Shown here in pieces: positions 1-12,000 of a DNA stretch of 41,137 nt (the first letter of the stretch is position 1; the number at the start of each line of letters is the position of its first letter). A program made the translations under genes and the position numbers. The DNA lies in the NCBI GenBank assembly GCA_000310025.1, contig FN649729.1:4097857-4138993 (forward strand), given 5' to 3'. Under the pieces are notes generated by a model. The model made no database searches. It was not told the DNA's origin and was given only the letters and a program-made list of their open reading frames with translations. Origin of the DNA: Ectocarpus siliculosus. Taxonomy: Eukaryota > Sar > Phaeophyceae > Ectocarpales > Ectocarpaceae.

Positions 1-374
1 CCCCCCCCCCCCCCCCGCCCCGCCTGTGCCGAGCGCGGCAGTCTACAATAGCAACTGCTGTGACGGCGAAACGAACATGGCCTACATCTACGTTGCATGA
101 GATACCCCACCCGCCTGAACCGGTTTTCAAAGCTCCAGTATTCTGCAGAAAAGGCAGTGACGGTGCCGAAAGTGGCGGAGGGGGAACCGTCTGGCCAAGA
201 GCTTTCCGAAAACGAGATCGTCTAAGTTCGGCATCCTCTTCGTCGCGAAGCAATCGAGCTTTCAAAATGGCTCCAGGGAGCGTGCTACCCCACGCAGTCT
301 CTACGGCAATAGACCGCCTTCCACGCCGCGGTGGACAAGTGCAAGGGCGAAAACCACACACGAAACACACAAAC

Positions 375-3300
375 CTCTTGGAACGTAGTGAGCATGGCAG
401 CCGTGTTCTGCGCGGACTTGAGGCGTTCTGCGATCCGCATGCGCATGCGCGTCATCTTTACCCTCGACTCGGTGCGGTCACCGTTAGCGGCAGGGCTGAT
501 CGGCGGAAGCGCCACCTGCCAGGGGGGTATGGTACGGCCAAAATAGAGCGTGACAGGACAGCATTGCGAGCATGCATAGGGTCGAAGTAGAGCTTGATAG
601 GCCAGATATCAGACGCATAAAGGGCCAAACTGGAGCATGACAGGACAGATATCAGTAGCATGCATACGGCCAAAATAGTGCATGACAGGACAGTGTATGA
701 GGCAAGATTAAATGATACGTCTGCAGGGCGCGGAACAAGTCTGTTTCATCAACGCGAGCCAGGGTTGCCCTCCTTCCAAGCAGCCAAAAACACCACAAAA
801 CAGCAATGTCGACATATGGATATAAAACGGAGAACGGGGGGTGGGGTGGGGGGAAGGCACCGACTTGGAAGCACAACCACGGAAAAGCCGATCATTGTCC
901 ACGTTGGTAGCGGAGCGATCTCCTTGCCTGACTGGCTCCCTCGAGGGATGAACCACCTTTACGGAACTCTTGCACGTCGCTAGCATCGACGAACTACCGT
1001 TGAGTGGAGTTTGCATTGGAGCTCCTCCGGACCCTTGGTACCGCTGTACCAAGGCTTCTCGAGAAGCTGCGACACAACTCCGCACCAAACGACGGTTTCA
1101 TTTCATTTCGTCGTTGCTACAATAACGACGTGCACCGCCGCAGAGTTGCTTACGGTGGATTATCCCTCGAGGAAGTCAGGTACGTTCGTAAGTTCCCTCG
1201 ATACCGCGGTGAAAACGATTGGCAGCCGGAATTCGTCCCGACACTTTGGGGAAAGGGCAGACCACCGGCAACCAATCATTGTGATCTACTGCTCTAGCAC
1301 CACGCCGACAAAAAAGTGTACCATGCGACCGATTACTCTTGACCCCCTATTGCTGCTGCAAGGGAACCAGACTCTCCAACTCCACGTAGTATTGTTTTCG
1401 TCTAAAGGAGCGGGTCCAGGTAAAGGGGACGGCAGCGTCAACGTGGATGCCTGAATCCGAAGACAGCAGCTATCTTGTCGCCGCTTCAAAAAGCGAATGG
1501 CCAAACACAGCAGTGAACTCGTCCAAAAAGCGCATCGGCACGGCCAACGACCGAGCCAAAACCTCCACACCGACTCTGTTACTCGCCTACCAAACCAACA
1601 GATTGTGCTACCTACCCGCAACCATCGTCATACGTACACACGCACCTTCTGCCCCGCGGCGGGTGCGGCAGCCGGAGCCGGGGCGGCGGCGGCGGCGGCG
1701 GGGGGGGGTGCCGGCTTAGGCGCCGGGGACGGCTTCGGGGCAGCTGCCGCGCCGGGCTCTTTGGGTGGTTCTGCCGCCTTAGGCGCTTTTTTGCGGTGAA
1801 GGCGCCGGTTGAGAACGTCCAAGGCGCGGCGGCAGGGGAATCATCGGTTTGTGCGTGTTTCTTTGACATTTATGATAGCAACGACCGGGCTGACCAGTGA
1901 CACGACGTGCGGCTGAAAACGGGAGTGCTTCAAAAGGCCATGATCTGGGACCCCGTGAGGGGGGGGGCTTGATGCGTGTGTGTTTGTGTGTTTATTTGGT
2001 TGTAATTTAGCAACGACCGCGCTAACCGGTTGCTGATCACTGAAAAGACGTCGGACTAGTTAGCGGGATAAAATGACGTGGACATGCTTTCTGGCTGTGA
2101 AGGCTTGTACCGACAGGGGGGGGTTAGAACGACAGTGTGGGTGTGTTTTGTTCTTAGCATCGACTGAGCTAACCGGACTGACTAAATAATAAAAATACGG
2201 TAGTCTCGTCGCGGCGTCCCGTAACGGCTACACTGGGATGCCCAAAACGCCGCGCAAAACAACTCGAAACCTTCAAATTGTACGCGAAAAAACTACCATC
2301 ACAAAGCAGTCCTCACCGGGTGCGGCCGCCGCTGCCCCTCCCCCACCCCCCCCTCCGGCCGTATCGAGCTTCATCAAAGGTGCGCCAACCTCCACGGTGT
2401 CGCCATCGGCCGCCATCTGCTCTACGAGTGTTCCCGCACTCGGCGCACGGACATCGATGCTTACCTGCGACAACCACATCAGATGGAGCCGAGTTGGGAC
2501 AGTACGGTAGGGTACGGTACGGGGATACAGATCGCATAGTTTGACGGATCGATCAGGACGGAGCGGAGAGACGTTCTTGCAAGCTCCAGTCATGGAGCAT
2601 GGATGTTTGGAGGAGGGTAGGAGACGGTGTATAAATAGGGGGGTAATGAGTTGCGCTTCATAGGAACGCAAAATGTTATGAAGTGAAATTTCTACAGAAA
2701 ACTGAACACTAAGAAAGTTAGAGGGGAGAGGTCTTCGGGGGAAGAGGATGAGCATCAGTCTCAAGACGGAAAAAAAGAGGGGCGGAAACACCCTAACCGA
2801 CCAGTAACATATATATCGTTGATCACACATAGACAACCAATCACACCTCTAGCAAGAAGGGTCTCCATCAACTAATAATCAATTGATGATTGGGAACGAA
2901 CGGATGCCACAGCTCAACCATCAAGCAAATTAGAAAAGAAGGTGCAGCAGAGGTCCCTGATTACCGCCGCTTGTATGGGGCCGGCTGCCCTGTTCAAGGC
3001 AGGTGAAATCGCTTGGCACAGATGGAATATTCAAGCTTTCTCGTCCTCTGAATATGGCCGGGTGCCTATAATAATATAAGACCGGTGTTTCCCTTGGACC
3101 ATAGCTTGAACAAGGACCTCTACTGAACACCTTACACCTTACCTTATCCGTCTCGAGGACCACAACCACCTCGTCCAACTCCACCGAATCCCCTGGCTGC
3201 TTGGCCCACTCGACGATGGTTCCCTCGCTGATGGAGTCTCCCATGCTCGGCACGGGAATGACCTCCTCGCTCCCTGAAGCAAGCACAGGAAAAGTCAATC

Positions 3301-4044
3301 AGACCAGGCGGGTCAGCGTCAAGCGAGAAGCGGGACTGGACGAAGGCCGCGCACGCTGAAACGATGTGACACCTCCGCAAGAGCTGGACTGAGAACTCGG
3401 AAGGAAACGCCTTTGTTTGACCACCTTATCCCTGCAGCGCCAACAAACGTTCACAACTATGTGCCCGTGAGAGTTGCACGGCCTACAATACGTACCGGAG
3501 GATAGATGACGAACGAAGTGGGTGTGAGACCCGCCGATCGCCCCATGTCTTGCCCATACCCCCGTCGTCGGTGCTACCCTTGCAGTAGCAGCTGCGGCGC
3601 CCCCCCTGCTACAAAAAACAAGAGAAAAACGTGCGAGAACGGCATTCGCTGCAGTACCAGAAGAGAGGGAGCACGCACTGCGGAAGAGTATCGCAACTTC
3701 CATCTCTCACGGCACTTCTGCGCGATTCGGAGAACAGACGGGGATAATGTGCACAGGTTCCGTATGACCACCTAGTTTTATCCTGAACAGAACACGCCAC
3801 CCACCCCAGTAGAAGCGAACGGGCCCAGTGGAATACCCTTTTTTTAAGAAACGGTCAATCATCGAAGGAAAGAAAACAAGACGAAAAAGCGACTCACAAC
3901 AACAACAACAACAACAAAACGACGACGAGAATAACAACAATACCTGGTAGTAATTAACCTCACCGCACCTGCTAAGAGCGCTCAATCGCACCGTCGCGAC
4001 TGCGACAGCCGGGGCGGCTTGCCAGCTAGAAGAACGCGCGCCAT
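375..4044 (-). CDS. DLST: Dihydrolipoamide succinyltransferase (2-oxoglutarate dehydrogenase E2), 5' part
   Basis: This is the E2 core of the mitochondrial 2-oxoglutarate dehydrogenase complex, which moves the succinyl group from E1 to CoA through a lipoyl-lysine. Exons on the minus strand are 3992-4044, 3496-3608, 3143-3273, 2317-2464, 1646-1785 and 375-515; phases agree at every junction and give 242 aa before the left edge. Residues 1-55 are Arg/Ser-rich and look like a mitochondrial presequence. Residues 57-134 are a lipoyl domain with the ETDK motif; the lipoylated Lys99 ends exon 3. Residues 135-205 are an Ala/Pro/Lys linker without a peripheral subunit-binding domain, as in eukaryotic E2o. 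Residues 213-242 ([15 protein letters not shown], then AMLTTFQE) open the acyltransferase domain. The His/Asp active site is not in the window. The first exon (Met at 4044, donor ACG|GTGCGA) was chosen because only it matches exon 2 phase; it is the least certain exon. Intron 1 has a GTT-triplet tract, intron 4 the ~140-bp satellite and intron 5 a 44-bp tandem repeat. Confidence 0.92.
535..705. repeat. 44-bp tandem repeat in DLST intron 5
   Basis: About four diverged units of 40-45 bp share GGCCAAAATAG, then GCATGACAGGACAG and an AGCATGCATA-like segment. They lie just upstream (in sense) of the acceptor of DLST exon 6. Confidence 0.8.
1869..2190. repeat. ~140-bp satellite, three units, DLST intron 4
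   Basis: The core GACCGnGCTAACCGG recurs at about 1880, 2014 and 2162, followed by an AT-rich segment and an ACGTC-like box. A second conserved block, AAGGCCATGATCTGGG, lies at 1935-1950. The same unit recurs at 13478-13535 and 29120-29470. Confidence 0.75.
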
Positions 4045-6019
4045 GGCGGACCTGTTCGTCAGCGCGTATGCATGCAGCAGTAGCGCGACGGAATTCAGCA
4101 CCGATAACGCTCAAGTACCCAACGGCGACCACGCCAATGCTTGACTGCAGAGTTGCATCGGTAAGCAGCAGCTATACTACACAAGGTATGGTATATAAAC
4201 AAGGGTGGGTTTCATGAGGTGTGAGAAGAATCGGGATCCGATGACGACAACAACGTTCTTCGCGCTGCAGTGCCCAAACCCTCGGATCGAGCTCCCCTGC
4301 TTATGAACGATGAACGCGTTTTGTATTTCTTGAAGAGCAAAATATATGTTGCGGTGCAAGTGTCGAAGAAATTTACAGCTTGTCGAAGCTGAGAGCTGTC
4401 GAACGAACTGAAGCATGCGTGCTTTCGAAACCGTTCGAGGACGCGCTGGTCACCCTTCATTTACGCAGATAGCAGCTGCGGCTGTACCCCTTGGGTGACA
4501 CTTCGCACTCTTGGAACATGTACACCACATCCACTGTGCTACAAGTCAGGGCTAGAAGACAGACAGCGCCGACTTCGCTACAGGACAGTCAGCGCCGACT
4601 TGTAGCACAGTGGATGTGCTGTACATCACCAGACATGGCATCAAACGTTTGGGGCACAACCTCATCTCGCCGGCGATACATTACATGTAAGCGTTTAGAA
4701 AACCATCACAATTGGCATACACTACAATACGCCCGTTCCAATATATTTGATGTAAAGATTGCTTTAGTTTCATGGCCCCATTTTTGATGCGTCATGTTGT
4801 ACATACAATAACATGGTGTATAGGGGGTGTCGTGTCTCCCATGGGTGGTTTATGGCACGTCTCCGCCAACCAACCAGCAATCAACTGTCGACTTGGCGGC
4901 GTGTAGTACCGAGCACCAAGTCTTCCATCATGCAATACCGGTTCACCGGTAGCAAACAACTTTACATTGTAGACTACATTCGCTGCTGTGTTGTTATACT
5001 GCGCGATATGCTCACAGAGAGAACCGCGGGATAAGACACGAGCCGAGTGCCAATCGACCCCACACAGAGCGCAGAACGGTAGAGCCATGGAAATCTGGCC
5101 CGACCAACCGGGGGTGTAGGTCGCTTTTCAGCCGTGCTTTTCGGCTTTCGGCAACATGCCTCAACTTTCCGTTGCGGTTCGACGTCAAGGAGAGCCGTCG
5201 GCTAGGCTCGACCGCTTCACCATGAAGTTCTGCCTTTCGTCCTACTCAACTTCCTTAAATCGCCGGGCCCTGTAATCAGGCTCCAGAGTATCATCGCCCC
5301 CGAAGCCATCCGTGCGTGCACTACGCAAACCTGCCAGCAGTGCTGCTACTGGACGACTGCTGTGACGCGCCGCACAACCAAGGTGCCGCCGAACTTCAGC
5401 CAAACCGCGACGCAGCGGCCAAATAGCCGATTTGGTGACCGAAGAAAATTTTCCCGTTTTCACTGCCGTACCGAGCGCGCTTCGGCTTGCATTGCGGCAA
5501 GTGCGGGCTTTGTGCTCGCGTCGGCAGCGCGCTGCTATTGCTTTCGCCCGCGCGCCACTCACCAGTGATGTTCCTAGTCTCAGCATCCTGGGTGCCTCTC
5601 GGTGTTGTGTCTGTCCGATAACTAGCCGCTCTCAGCCGACGGTCTGGACAGCTTGCTTGCTCTGGAGACGGGATGGGAAACGTCGAGAGAGCCGCGAGAC
5701 GGTCGTTGCAACGCGGGTTCTATTGCTGCTGCAGGAATATACGCGAACAACGGCGAGTGGAGCGCTGTGCGTGAAAGCTTGTGTGTGTTTTGCTCTGCGT
5801 CGCTTGGCCGTCGGCGGGTCTTTTCGAGAGGGGACTTCGCAGATGGCCGGGCATATGGGCATATACCCTCCCCCCAGCACCTCGAAAAGACACCACGCAC
5901 TGCTGCAGATGCAGGATGGATGAGATTTGACATTCCTTTTCGCGTAAACAACACGGCTACCCAAGCTCCGTGTTTGCGTGTCACATACGGATCCCCAAGA
6001 GGTCGAACACTAGGGTGTG
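4045..6019. other. Divergent intergenic region between DLST and NTT
   Basis: This 2.0 kb region holds the promoters and 5' leaders of both divergent genes. I see no recognisable gene or convincing TATA box. The one clear structure is the inverted repeat at 4518-4626. Open frames at 5242-5586 and 5432-5923 resemble no family. Confidence 0.6.
4518..4626. repeat. Long-armed inverted repeat (hairpin)
   Basis: Arms 4518-4547 and 4597-4626 are complementary over 30 bases with one mismatch (position 4525), separated by a 49-base loop. The loop and right arm contain a 12-bp direct repeat, CAGCGCCGACTT (4564-4575 and 4590-4601). A transcript would fold into a 30-bp stem. It could be a small non-coding RNA precursor or a degenerate miniature transposon; no target duplication is evident. 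Confidence 0.85.
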
Positions 6020-9000
6020 ATGGGAAAACGCTTCCACTTGCCTGTCCTGCTGCTGCTTACTGCTGCTGCTGCTGCTGTCAGAGGTGCCTGCTGTAGTCAT
6101 AGCAGCTCGACAGCAAAAACACTCATCTCACCGATCAACCGCACCAGACATCATCCTCTGGTAGAGGTAACAACGACAATACGCGGGGGGGCTCGAGGAC
6201 GCGCTGAGCTAGGCAAAAGCAGGCGTGCACGCAGCATGACGAAGGCCCCCTCGACCGGGTTGGGCCGGCTTCGAGACGCCTTGTTTCCGATCTACGGCGG
6301 GGAGGAGACGGGCAAGTTCTTGGCGTTGGGGGGCATCCAGTTCTTCATCATCTTCGTCTTGACGCTCACCAGGGACCTCAAGGACACGCTCATCATCACG
6401 TCGTGCGGGGCGGAGGCCATCTCTTTCCTGAAGGTGTAACATGCGTGTGTACGTATGTGTTGCAATGGTAGATATGTAGATATTGATCGTCTCGCGCCTG
6501 CTGGGTTTATTCTGTTCCTGTTTCCTGACGAACGTCATGCAAGACAACGGATCATGTGTCGCAGGTCGCAGGTACCCAGGGTACAACCGTCTTTTTCCCG
6601 TTCTGGTGCAAGGTGCAAGGTGTCTGATCGACCGCGCAGGAGCCGCGGCTCCTGTTGTTCATGATGTTATGTGTGTGCAAGCACTTTCACGTTAAGAAGA
6701 TGAACGAACCGCTGGTTTTACTCGCAAACCATGCACTTCCTCCCCTCAACGTGTTGGAGGAAAATCTTCTTTTTTTGTCGGGACGAAGATAATTTGTTCT
6801 GCTTGCACCCCGCACCACGCAACCAAAGCAGTTGCGGGGTTATGCTGCACTGCACACAACAGCTTGATCTATGTATAAATCTATGGATGCTGTGAGGTGT
6901 TGCGCACGATGCTGTGCGTATCAGCGTCGACCATGTTGGACGGCTGCAGATCAGGAGTAAAGTCGTTTTTGTGGCCCCGAAGGAAAAAAAAACGAGCATG
7001 TTGGCGGTCTGCATAGATGTGTTGTCTCCGACCTTCCCACGAGGAGATTGGTGCCACGATCTAACCGTTGTCTCCAGAGAGAAACAGCTGGCCATACATA
7101 GTAGAAACGTGCATGAAGGACAAACGATTAATACTAAACACAAGTACGACTTTTTCCCAGTGTCTCCTGCGTGGGCCTGTGCGGGTACATATATCGGGTG
7201 CGCTGTTTGTCGCCCTGGCACCCACCCACCCCTCCACTCAATACTCGTTCACTAAAGCCTAGCTACCCTCGATTTCGTTCTGCGGCATCCCATATTATTA
7301 TAGCGGTTGCTCGCACATTTGGAGAACGGTGACATGCCTCCCTGGCTCTCGCTGTGCCGCGGTTCGACCCCCTGAACCCAACCACAGCAGTAGCCTTAGC
7401 ACGGTTTTTCGTTTAAGTAAACATGTTGGATAAAGGATTCGATTGGGGAAGTTGAGGTTACGGACAGGGTCTGCGTACCCCCCCCCCCCCCCCCCTCCCT
7501 GTTCTATTTCCTCACAAACTTAATTTCTCGCGAAGGCGGTCCATCAACCCCCCCCCACCCCCTCTTCAGGTCTACGGTGTCCTCCCCGCAGCGACGGTCT
7601 TCATGCTGGCGTACTCCAAGGTCTCCACCCTGCTCTCGAAGCGAGCCCTCTTCTACGCCACGGCCCTCCCCTTCTTCGTCTTCTACCTCTTCTTCAAGCT
7701 CGTCATGTACCCCATGCGGGACTCGCTGCACCCTTCCGAGGCCGCCGTGGAGGCGCTGGTGGGTCTGCCGGAGGGTATCTCGTACGTGGTCAACCTGTAC
7801 CGGAACTGGACGTTCGCGCTCTTCTACGTGGTATCGGAGCTGTATTCTTCCGTGAGTGTTTGAGCTTTATTCCTCCGTTCGTGCTGCTGGAGCTTTATTA
7901 ATCCGTGAGTGTTGGAGGAGCTTTGTTCCTCCGCGAGTCTGACTGCCTCCCACGAGACGAACGTACGCGGCGCCACGTTGTATGTACCTCGGGGTTACGT
8001 AGTTCAGGATAAAATTTTAGGACGTAAGCGTAAAAACAGGTGCTACGTTGTGGGGTGACCCTATTTGCAGGATGGTCCTGCAACCGAAATGCTGCAGGAT
8101 GGAAAACGCCCCCAGAACCAACCAACCACAAACCCAGAACCAAGCAGCGAACCAAGACACACAGAAACACAGTGAAACACAGACACCTGCTCCACAGACC
8201 ACCACCACAGACCACATACATCATGGATATTATCGGGAGGAAGCTGCCCTTGGGTGGAGATGACGACCTGCTTTCGGACAGTAGCAGCGTCGTCGAAGTA
8301 GAGGGCGGCGCGGACGATTCCACGAGGCTTCATGCCAACTTGTTCATTGCATTGGTGAACACCCATCCTTTCATTTCCTATACCAAAGCCCCCCCCCCCG
8401 TACTTAACACAGCAGTGGCCTCAAAAAAATTGTTGTCACATAAAAAAAACGTTTCGATCTCTCTACCCAGCCTTCATAACTGTCCGTACTGATCCAATAC
8501 TTGACGCGGTCGATTCCCGTGGTCACAGGCTAACTTACCCTAAAAAGGTACACTCAAATAAAATGGACTCGAGGGGTCCGCAAGCCAATTTATATCAACC
8601 ACAGGTACTGCTGTAGTCTGGAGCCCTCTGCTGCCCCCTCTCTCTGTGCGCGTGTGTGTGATTTCGTCCTACTTTTTATTATGGCGACAGTCCCTCCATT
8701 TTTCGTGGTGAGACGTGTACTAGTCTACACTTTTCAGTGTGTGTAGAGTAGTACACTTTTTCAGCGTATTTTTGCGTACAACTACAACACTACAACCATC
8801 CAGGGTCACACAGGAGGGGGGTAAACACCGACACGCTGATAATGTGTCTCTCTACACGCTATGTGAGGTAAGAACTGGAACTGGGAGTCAGCATCACGGG
8901 GCGGAGACAGAGAGAGGTACAACCCCTGGTTCAACCTTGTATGGCTGCTGTGTGGGCTGTGTGTAGTCTGCCCGGTTGTGGGCTGTGTGTTTCGTGCTGG

Positions 9001-12000
9001 TTTCGTGTGGTCTGTGGAGCAAGTGTCTGTGTTTCACTGTGTTTCTGTGTGTCTTGGTTCGCTGCTTGATTCTGGGTTTGTGGTGGGTTGGTTCTGGAGG
9101 CGTTTTCCATCCTGCAGCATTCCGTTGCAGGACCATCCTGCAAATAGGGTCACCCTACGTTGTGTGCAGTCGATGTTGGGTTACCCCACCGAGAACGTTA
9201 GAACGAGCCTCGGGCGAAGTAGAAGCGGTTCTTAAATGGTGGATTGTGATGTACACGAAGTGCTGCCGCTGCTTCCGTACAGCGTTGCCGTTTACTCTGG
9301 AGTATGGTATTTTCGCGATGCCACTCCCTGAGGTTTTGATGTGGCTGGGGGCTAGCCGGTTCTCGTCGCACCATGTGCACGACCGATGGTTGAGACGTGC
9401 CAAACGCTCACTGGCACTCGCAGCAGCGATGCGACGGCAGTGGACATAAACTTTTGAGGTTCTACTGACCAGCTGTTCCCGTTAAACACTTGTAGGTGTT
9501 TTTCTTCTGTCCATGCACCTCTCCTTTGAGTCGAATGTCTTGCCTCATTGCGTTTTTTTCGCGCGCGCTGGCTGGCCATCGGAACCCCACTCTCCCAAAA
9601 CACACGAAACAGGTTTCGATCGGGGTACTGTTTTGGCAATTCGCGAACGACATCGTCCCAGTGGCCCAGGCGAAACGGTTCTACCCTCTGTTCGGCCAGA
9701 TGTCAAGCCTAGCCCCTGTCGTGGCGGGGCTTTGCGTGGTGCGCTTCACGAACGCGAAGTCCTTGGGGGGCAAAAATGTGGCGGCGACGGAGGGACTGCT
9801 GGACTTCGTGTTGGTGAGAGGGGCGGGCCTTGTTTTGTCTTTTGGAGCTTCTCCGGGCCTGAGGCTCTTGTTGTTGTTGTTGTTGTTGTCGTCGTGGTTG
9901 GTGATGATGGTGGCGGTTGTGATCATGGCAATTGTTGTTGTTGTTGTTGTTTTTGATGATGGCGACAATGATGGTGGTGGTGATGATCATGGTATTGCTG
10001 TTGGTGTTGCTTTGGTGTTGCTGTCGTCGCTGGTACTGCTGTCGTTGTCGTTGTTGCGTTGCTGTTCCCGTGGTTTCCGTGCCCGCATCGTTGTTGGTAT
10101 GGCTTTCCACCACGACCGTGACGGCGTTTTCCGTCTTACCTGTAAGACTGTTGACGGCGATTGCTCGTTTCTGTGGACGACGATGGCGGTGTTGCTTTCG
10201 TGTTGCTGCTGTTGGCATTGTTGCTGTTGTTGTCGTGGTCATCGTTGTCGTCCTTGCCGTCGTGGTTGCCTTGTTCCACTGGTTCTGTGCCCGCGTTGTC
10301 GTTGGTAGAGCATTTCACCGCGGTCGTGGCAACTGTTGACAGCCAGCGCTCGTTTTATGTCACGGCAACCTGTAACAGCCAACAATAGTAGTTGTCTTGT
10401 CATTGAACAGGGTATAAATACATAAATACAACACGCGGTTCATCCGAAGTCTGCGGAGATTTCCATCTCTATTCCGTCTTTCGTACCCCGATCGAACCAC
10501 CCCGTCCCTGCTGCCACCCGCCTTGCCCCTGCCTCGCCAGAACTTGGTGATGGTCGCCGGGGGGGCTATCTTCGCTCTGTACGAGGTTTCCACCGCCCTG
10601 TCCGTCCGAGAACAACGGCGGGCGGGGGGAGGAGACCCTGTGACTAAGATCGCCGCCAAGGTCAGAGCCTGTATTTCCATTTTGCAGACACTTGCGGAGA
10701 AGTTTTTCTGGGGGGAGGGAGGGGGGGCTGCCGAGACAACCAGTGCCCTACGTAGGTAGTCGCGCTACGTTTTGGCGCTGCCATGACCCCAATGACCTCG
10801 TGCAAACGGCCTTGGACGCCGTGAGCTCCTTGGTTGACGGCCGTGCTCATGTGTTGGCGGTCCGTTGATCTTTCATATGCTCAGGGGAAGAAGCCGAAGC
10901 TCGGGCTGAGGGACAGCTTCAGGGTGCTGGGCAAGTCCAAGTACCTCGGGTTTTTGGCGACACTGGTGCTTGGGTACGGCCTCTGCATCGCCCTGACGGA
11001 AGGTGCGCTTTTTCGGCGACACAACAGCGTCGTTTTTTATCATCCTTCGTCTTTTTTGGTTTTTTGAAGGTTCACATTCATATACAATCACAGCAAACTA
11101 CCCGTTCGACACATGCCCATTGTGGAGGCGGGGGCGGGGGGGGGGTGAGGTGTACTCATAGTCGTGCATGCCATCGTCGTTAGACCATTGACCTCGCATC
11201 CCTACAAAGCCGGGACGGAGCACGCTGGGTTCTCACCGGACCAGGCTCTCACATCACCAAGCGCGAAGCACCGTGAGGTATTCGGCGAGTCGCATGAAGG
11301 GTGAGCTGCATCCTGCTAAGGGTGTTCGGCATCTTGTGCTTACTTCCTTGTGTACGGATGACAGCTGCGTATGACTTAATGTATTTTCTGGTGCGTTCAC
11401 TTCCAGAGACAATTGTGTAAGCTCTGCGAAACTGCCTCGAGGGTGTTTGACCAATTTAACACAACGTGCGATTATCCCCTTTGCGCGGAGTGAGGGTTCT
11501 CGACCCCGCACAACATGATCTACTCGACCACCATTCATGGTTACCGCAAAAAAAAAACAAAGGCAAAAAAAAAAAGCGGTAACCTGGTCGCCGAGCTCAC
11601 GAAGTGAATCGGCTTGTTTTACAACGTCGTTGCCAAGCGACGAAAACCCAACCCCGATGGCAAACACCGGGGGGGGCGGCTTGTTTTACAACGTCGTTGC
11701 CAAGCGACGAAAACCCAACCTCGATGGCAAACACCGAGGGGGGGGCTTGTTTTACAACGTCGTTGCCAAGCGACGAAAACCCGACCCCGACGGCAAACAC
11801 CGGGGGGAGGGGTGGTGGGGGGGGAGTCCCTGGTGAACGTGGAAATCTCTATGCCCCCGCTTTTCGGCGGACCAGGATCATAGTCGTCGATGCTTGCCCA
11901 TACATGTGGTTGATCCCCCATGAGAGAAAAATGTGGCACATCCTCGTGGATGTTTCGCAACAGCATCCTCGGGATGGAGACTTTCATCATCATTCTTCTC

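Larger units (their letters stand above)
8053..9155. mobile_element. Mutator-like non-autonomous DNA transposon in NTT intron 2
   Basis: The 1,103-bp element begins GGGTGACCCTATTTGCAGG and ends with its reverse complement. Terminal inverted repeats of about 150 bp (8053-8202 and 9007-9155) are nearly identical, with scattered single-base differences. The flanks are a perfect 9-bp direct repeat, TACGTTGTG (8044-8052 and 9156-9164), a target-site duplication of the length typical of the Mutator superfamily. No transposase is seen inside, so the copy is non-autonomous. The interior holds one short open frame (8223-8492) and a dispersed repeat (8429-8534). The intact duplication suggests a fairly recent insertion. 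It lies wholly within an intron and leaves both splice sites of NTT intact. Confidence 0.9.

Noticed and set aside
1-16. Leading C-run as a telomere or G-quadruplex end
   Set aside because: It is an unstructured homopolymer like many others here; it more likely marks a contig edge.
3950-3962. Stronger-looking donors for DLST exon 1 (CAG|GTATTG, GCG|GTGAGG)
   Set aside because: They give the wrong phase for exon 2 or read through a stop in the frame of the Met at 4044; the weaker ACG|GTGCGA donor fits exactly.
5242-5923. Open frames of 110-160 codons upstream of NTT
   Set aside because: No recognisable domain; several overlapping frames on both strands in GC-rich DNA look equally good.
6017-6022. 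Upstream GTG as start of NTT
   Set aside because: The ATG at 6020 is the first after an in-frame TAG and begins a good signal peptide; GTG starts are not expected in nuclear genes.
6637-6654. 18-bp perfect palindrome CAGGAGCCGCGGCTCCTG
   Set aside because: Short, GC-rich and isolated in an intron; no second copy or functional context.
7340-7390. tRNA-like B box GGTTCGACCCC
   Set aside because: No matching T-stem, box A or acceptor stem could be found around it.
9681-10339. Long open frames on both strands in NTT intron 3
   Set aside because: They follow the 3-base period of the degenerate GTT tract and interrupt a well-supported intron.
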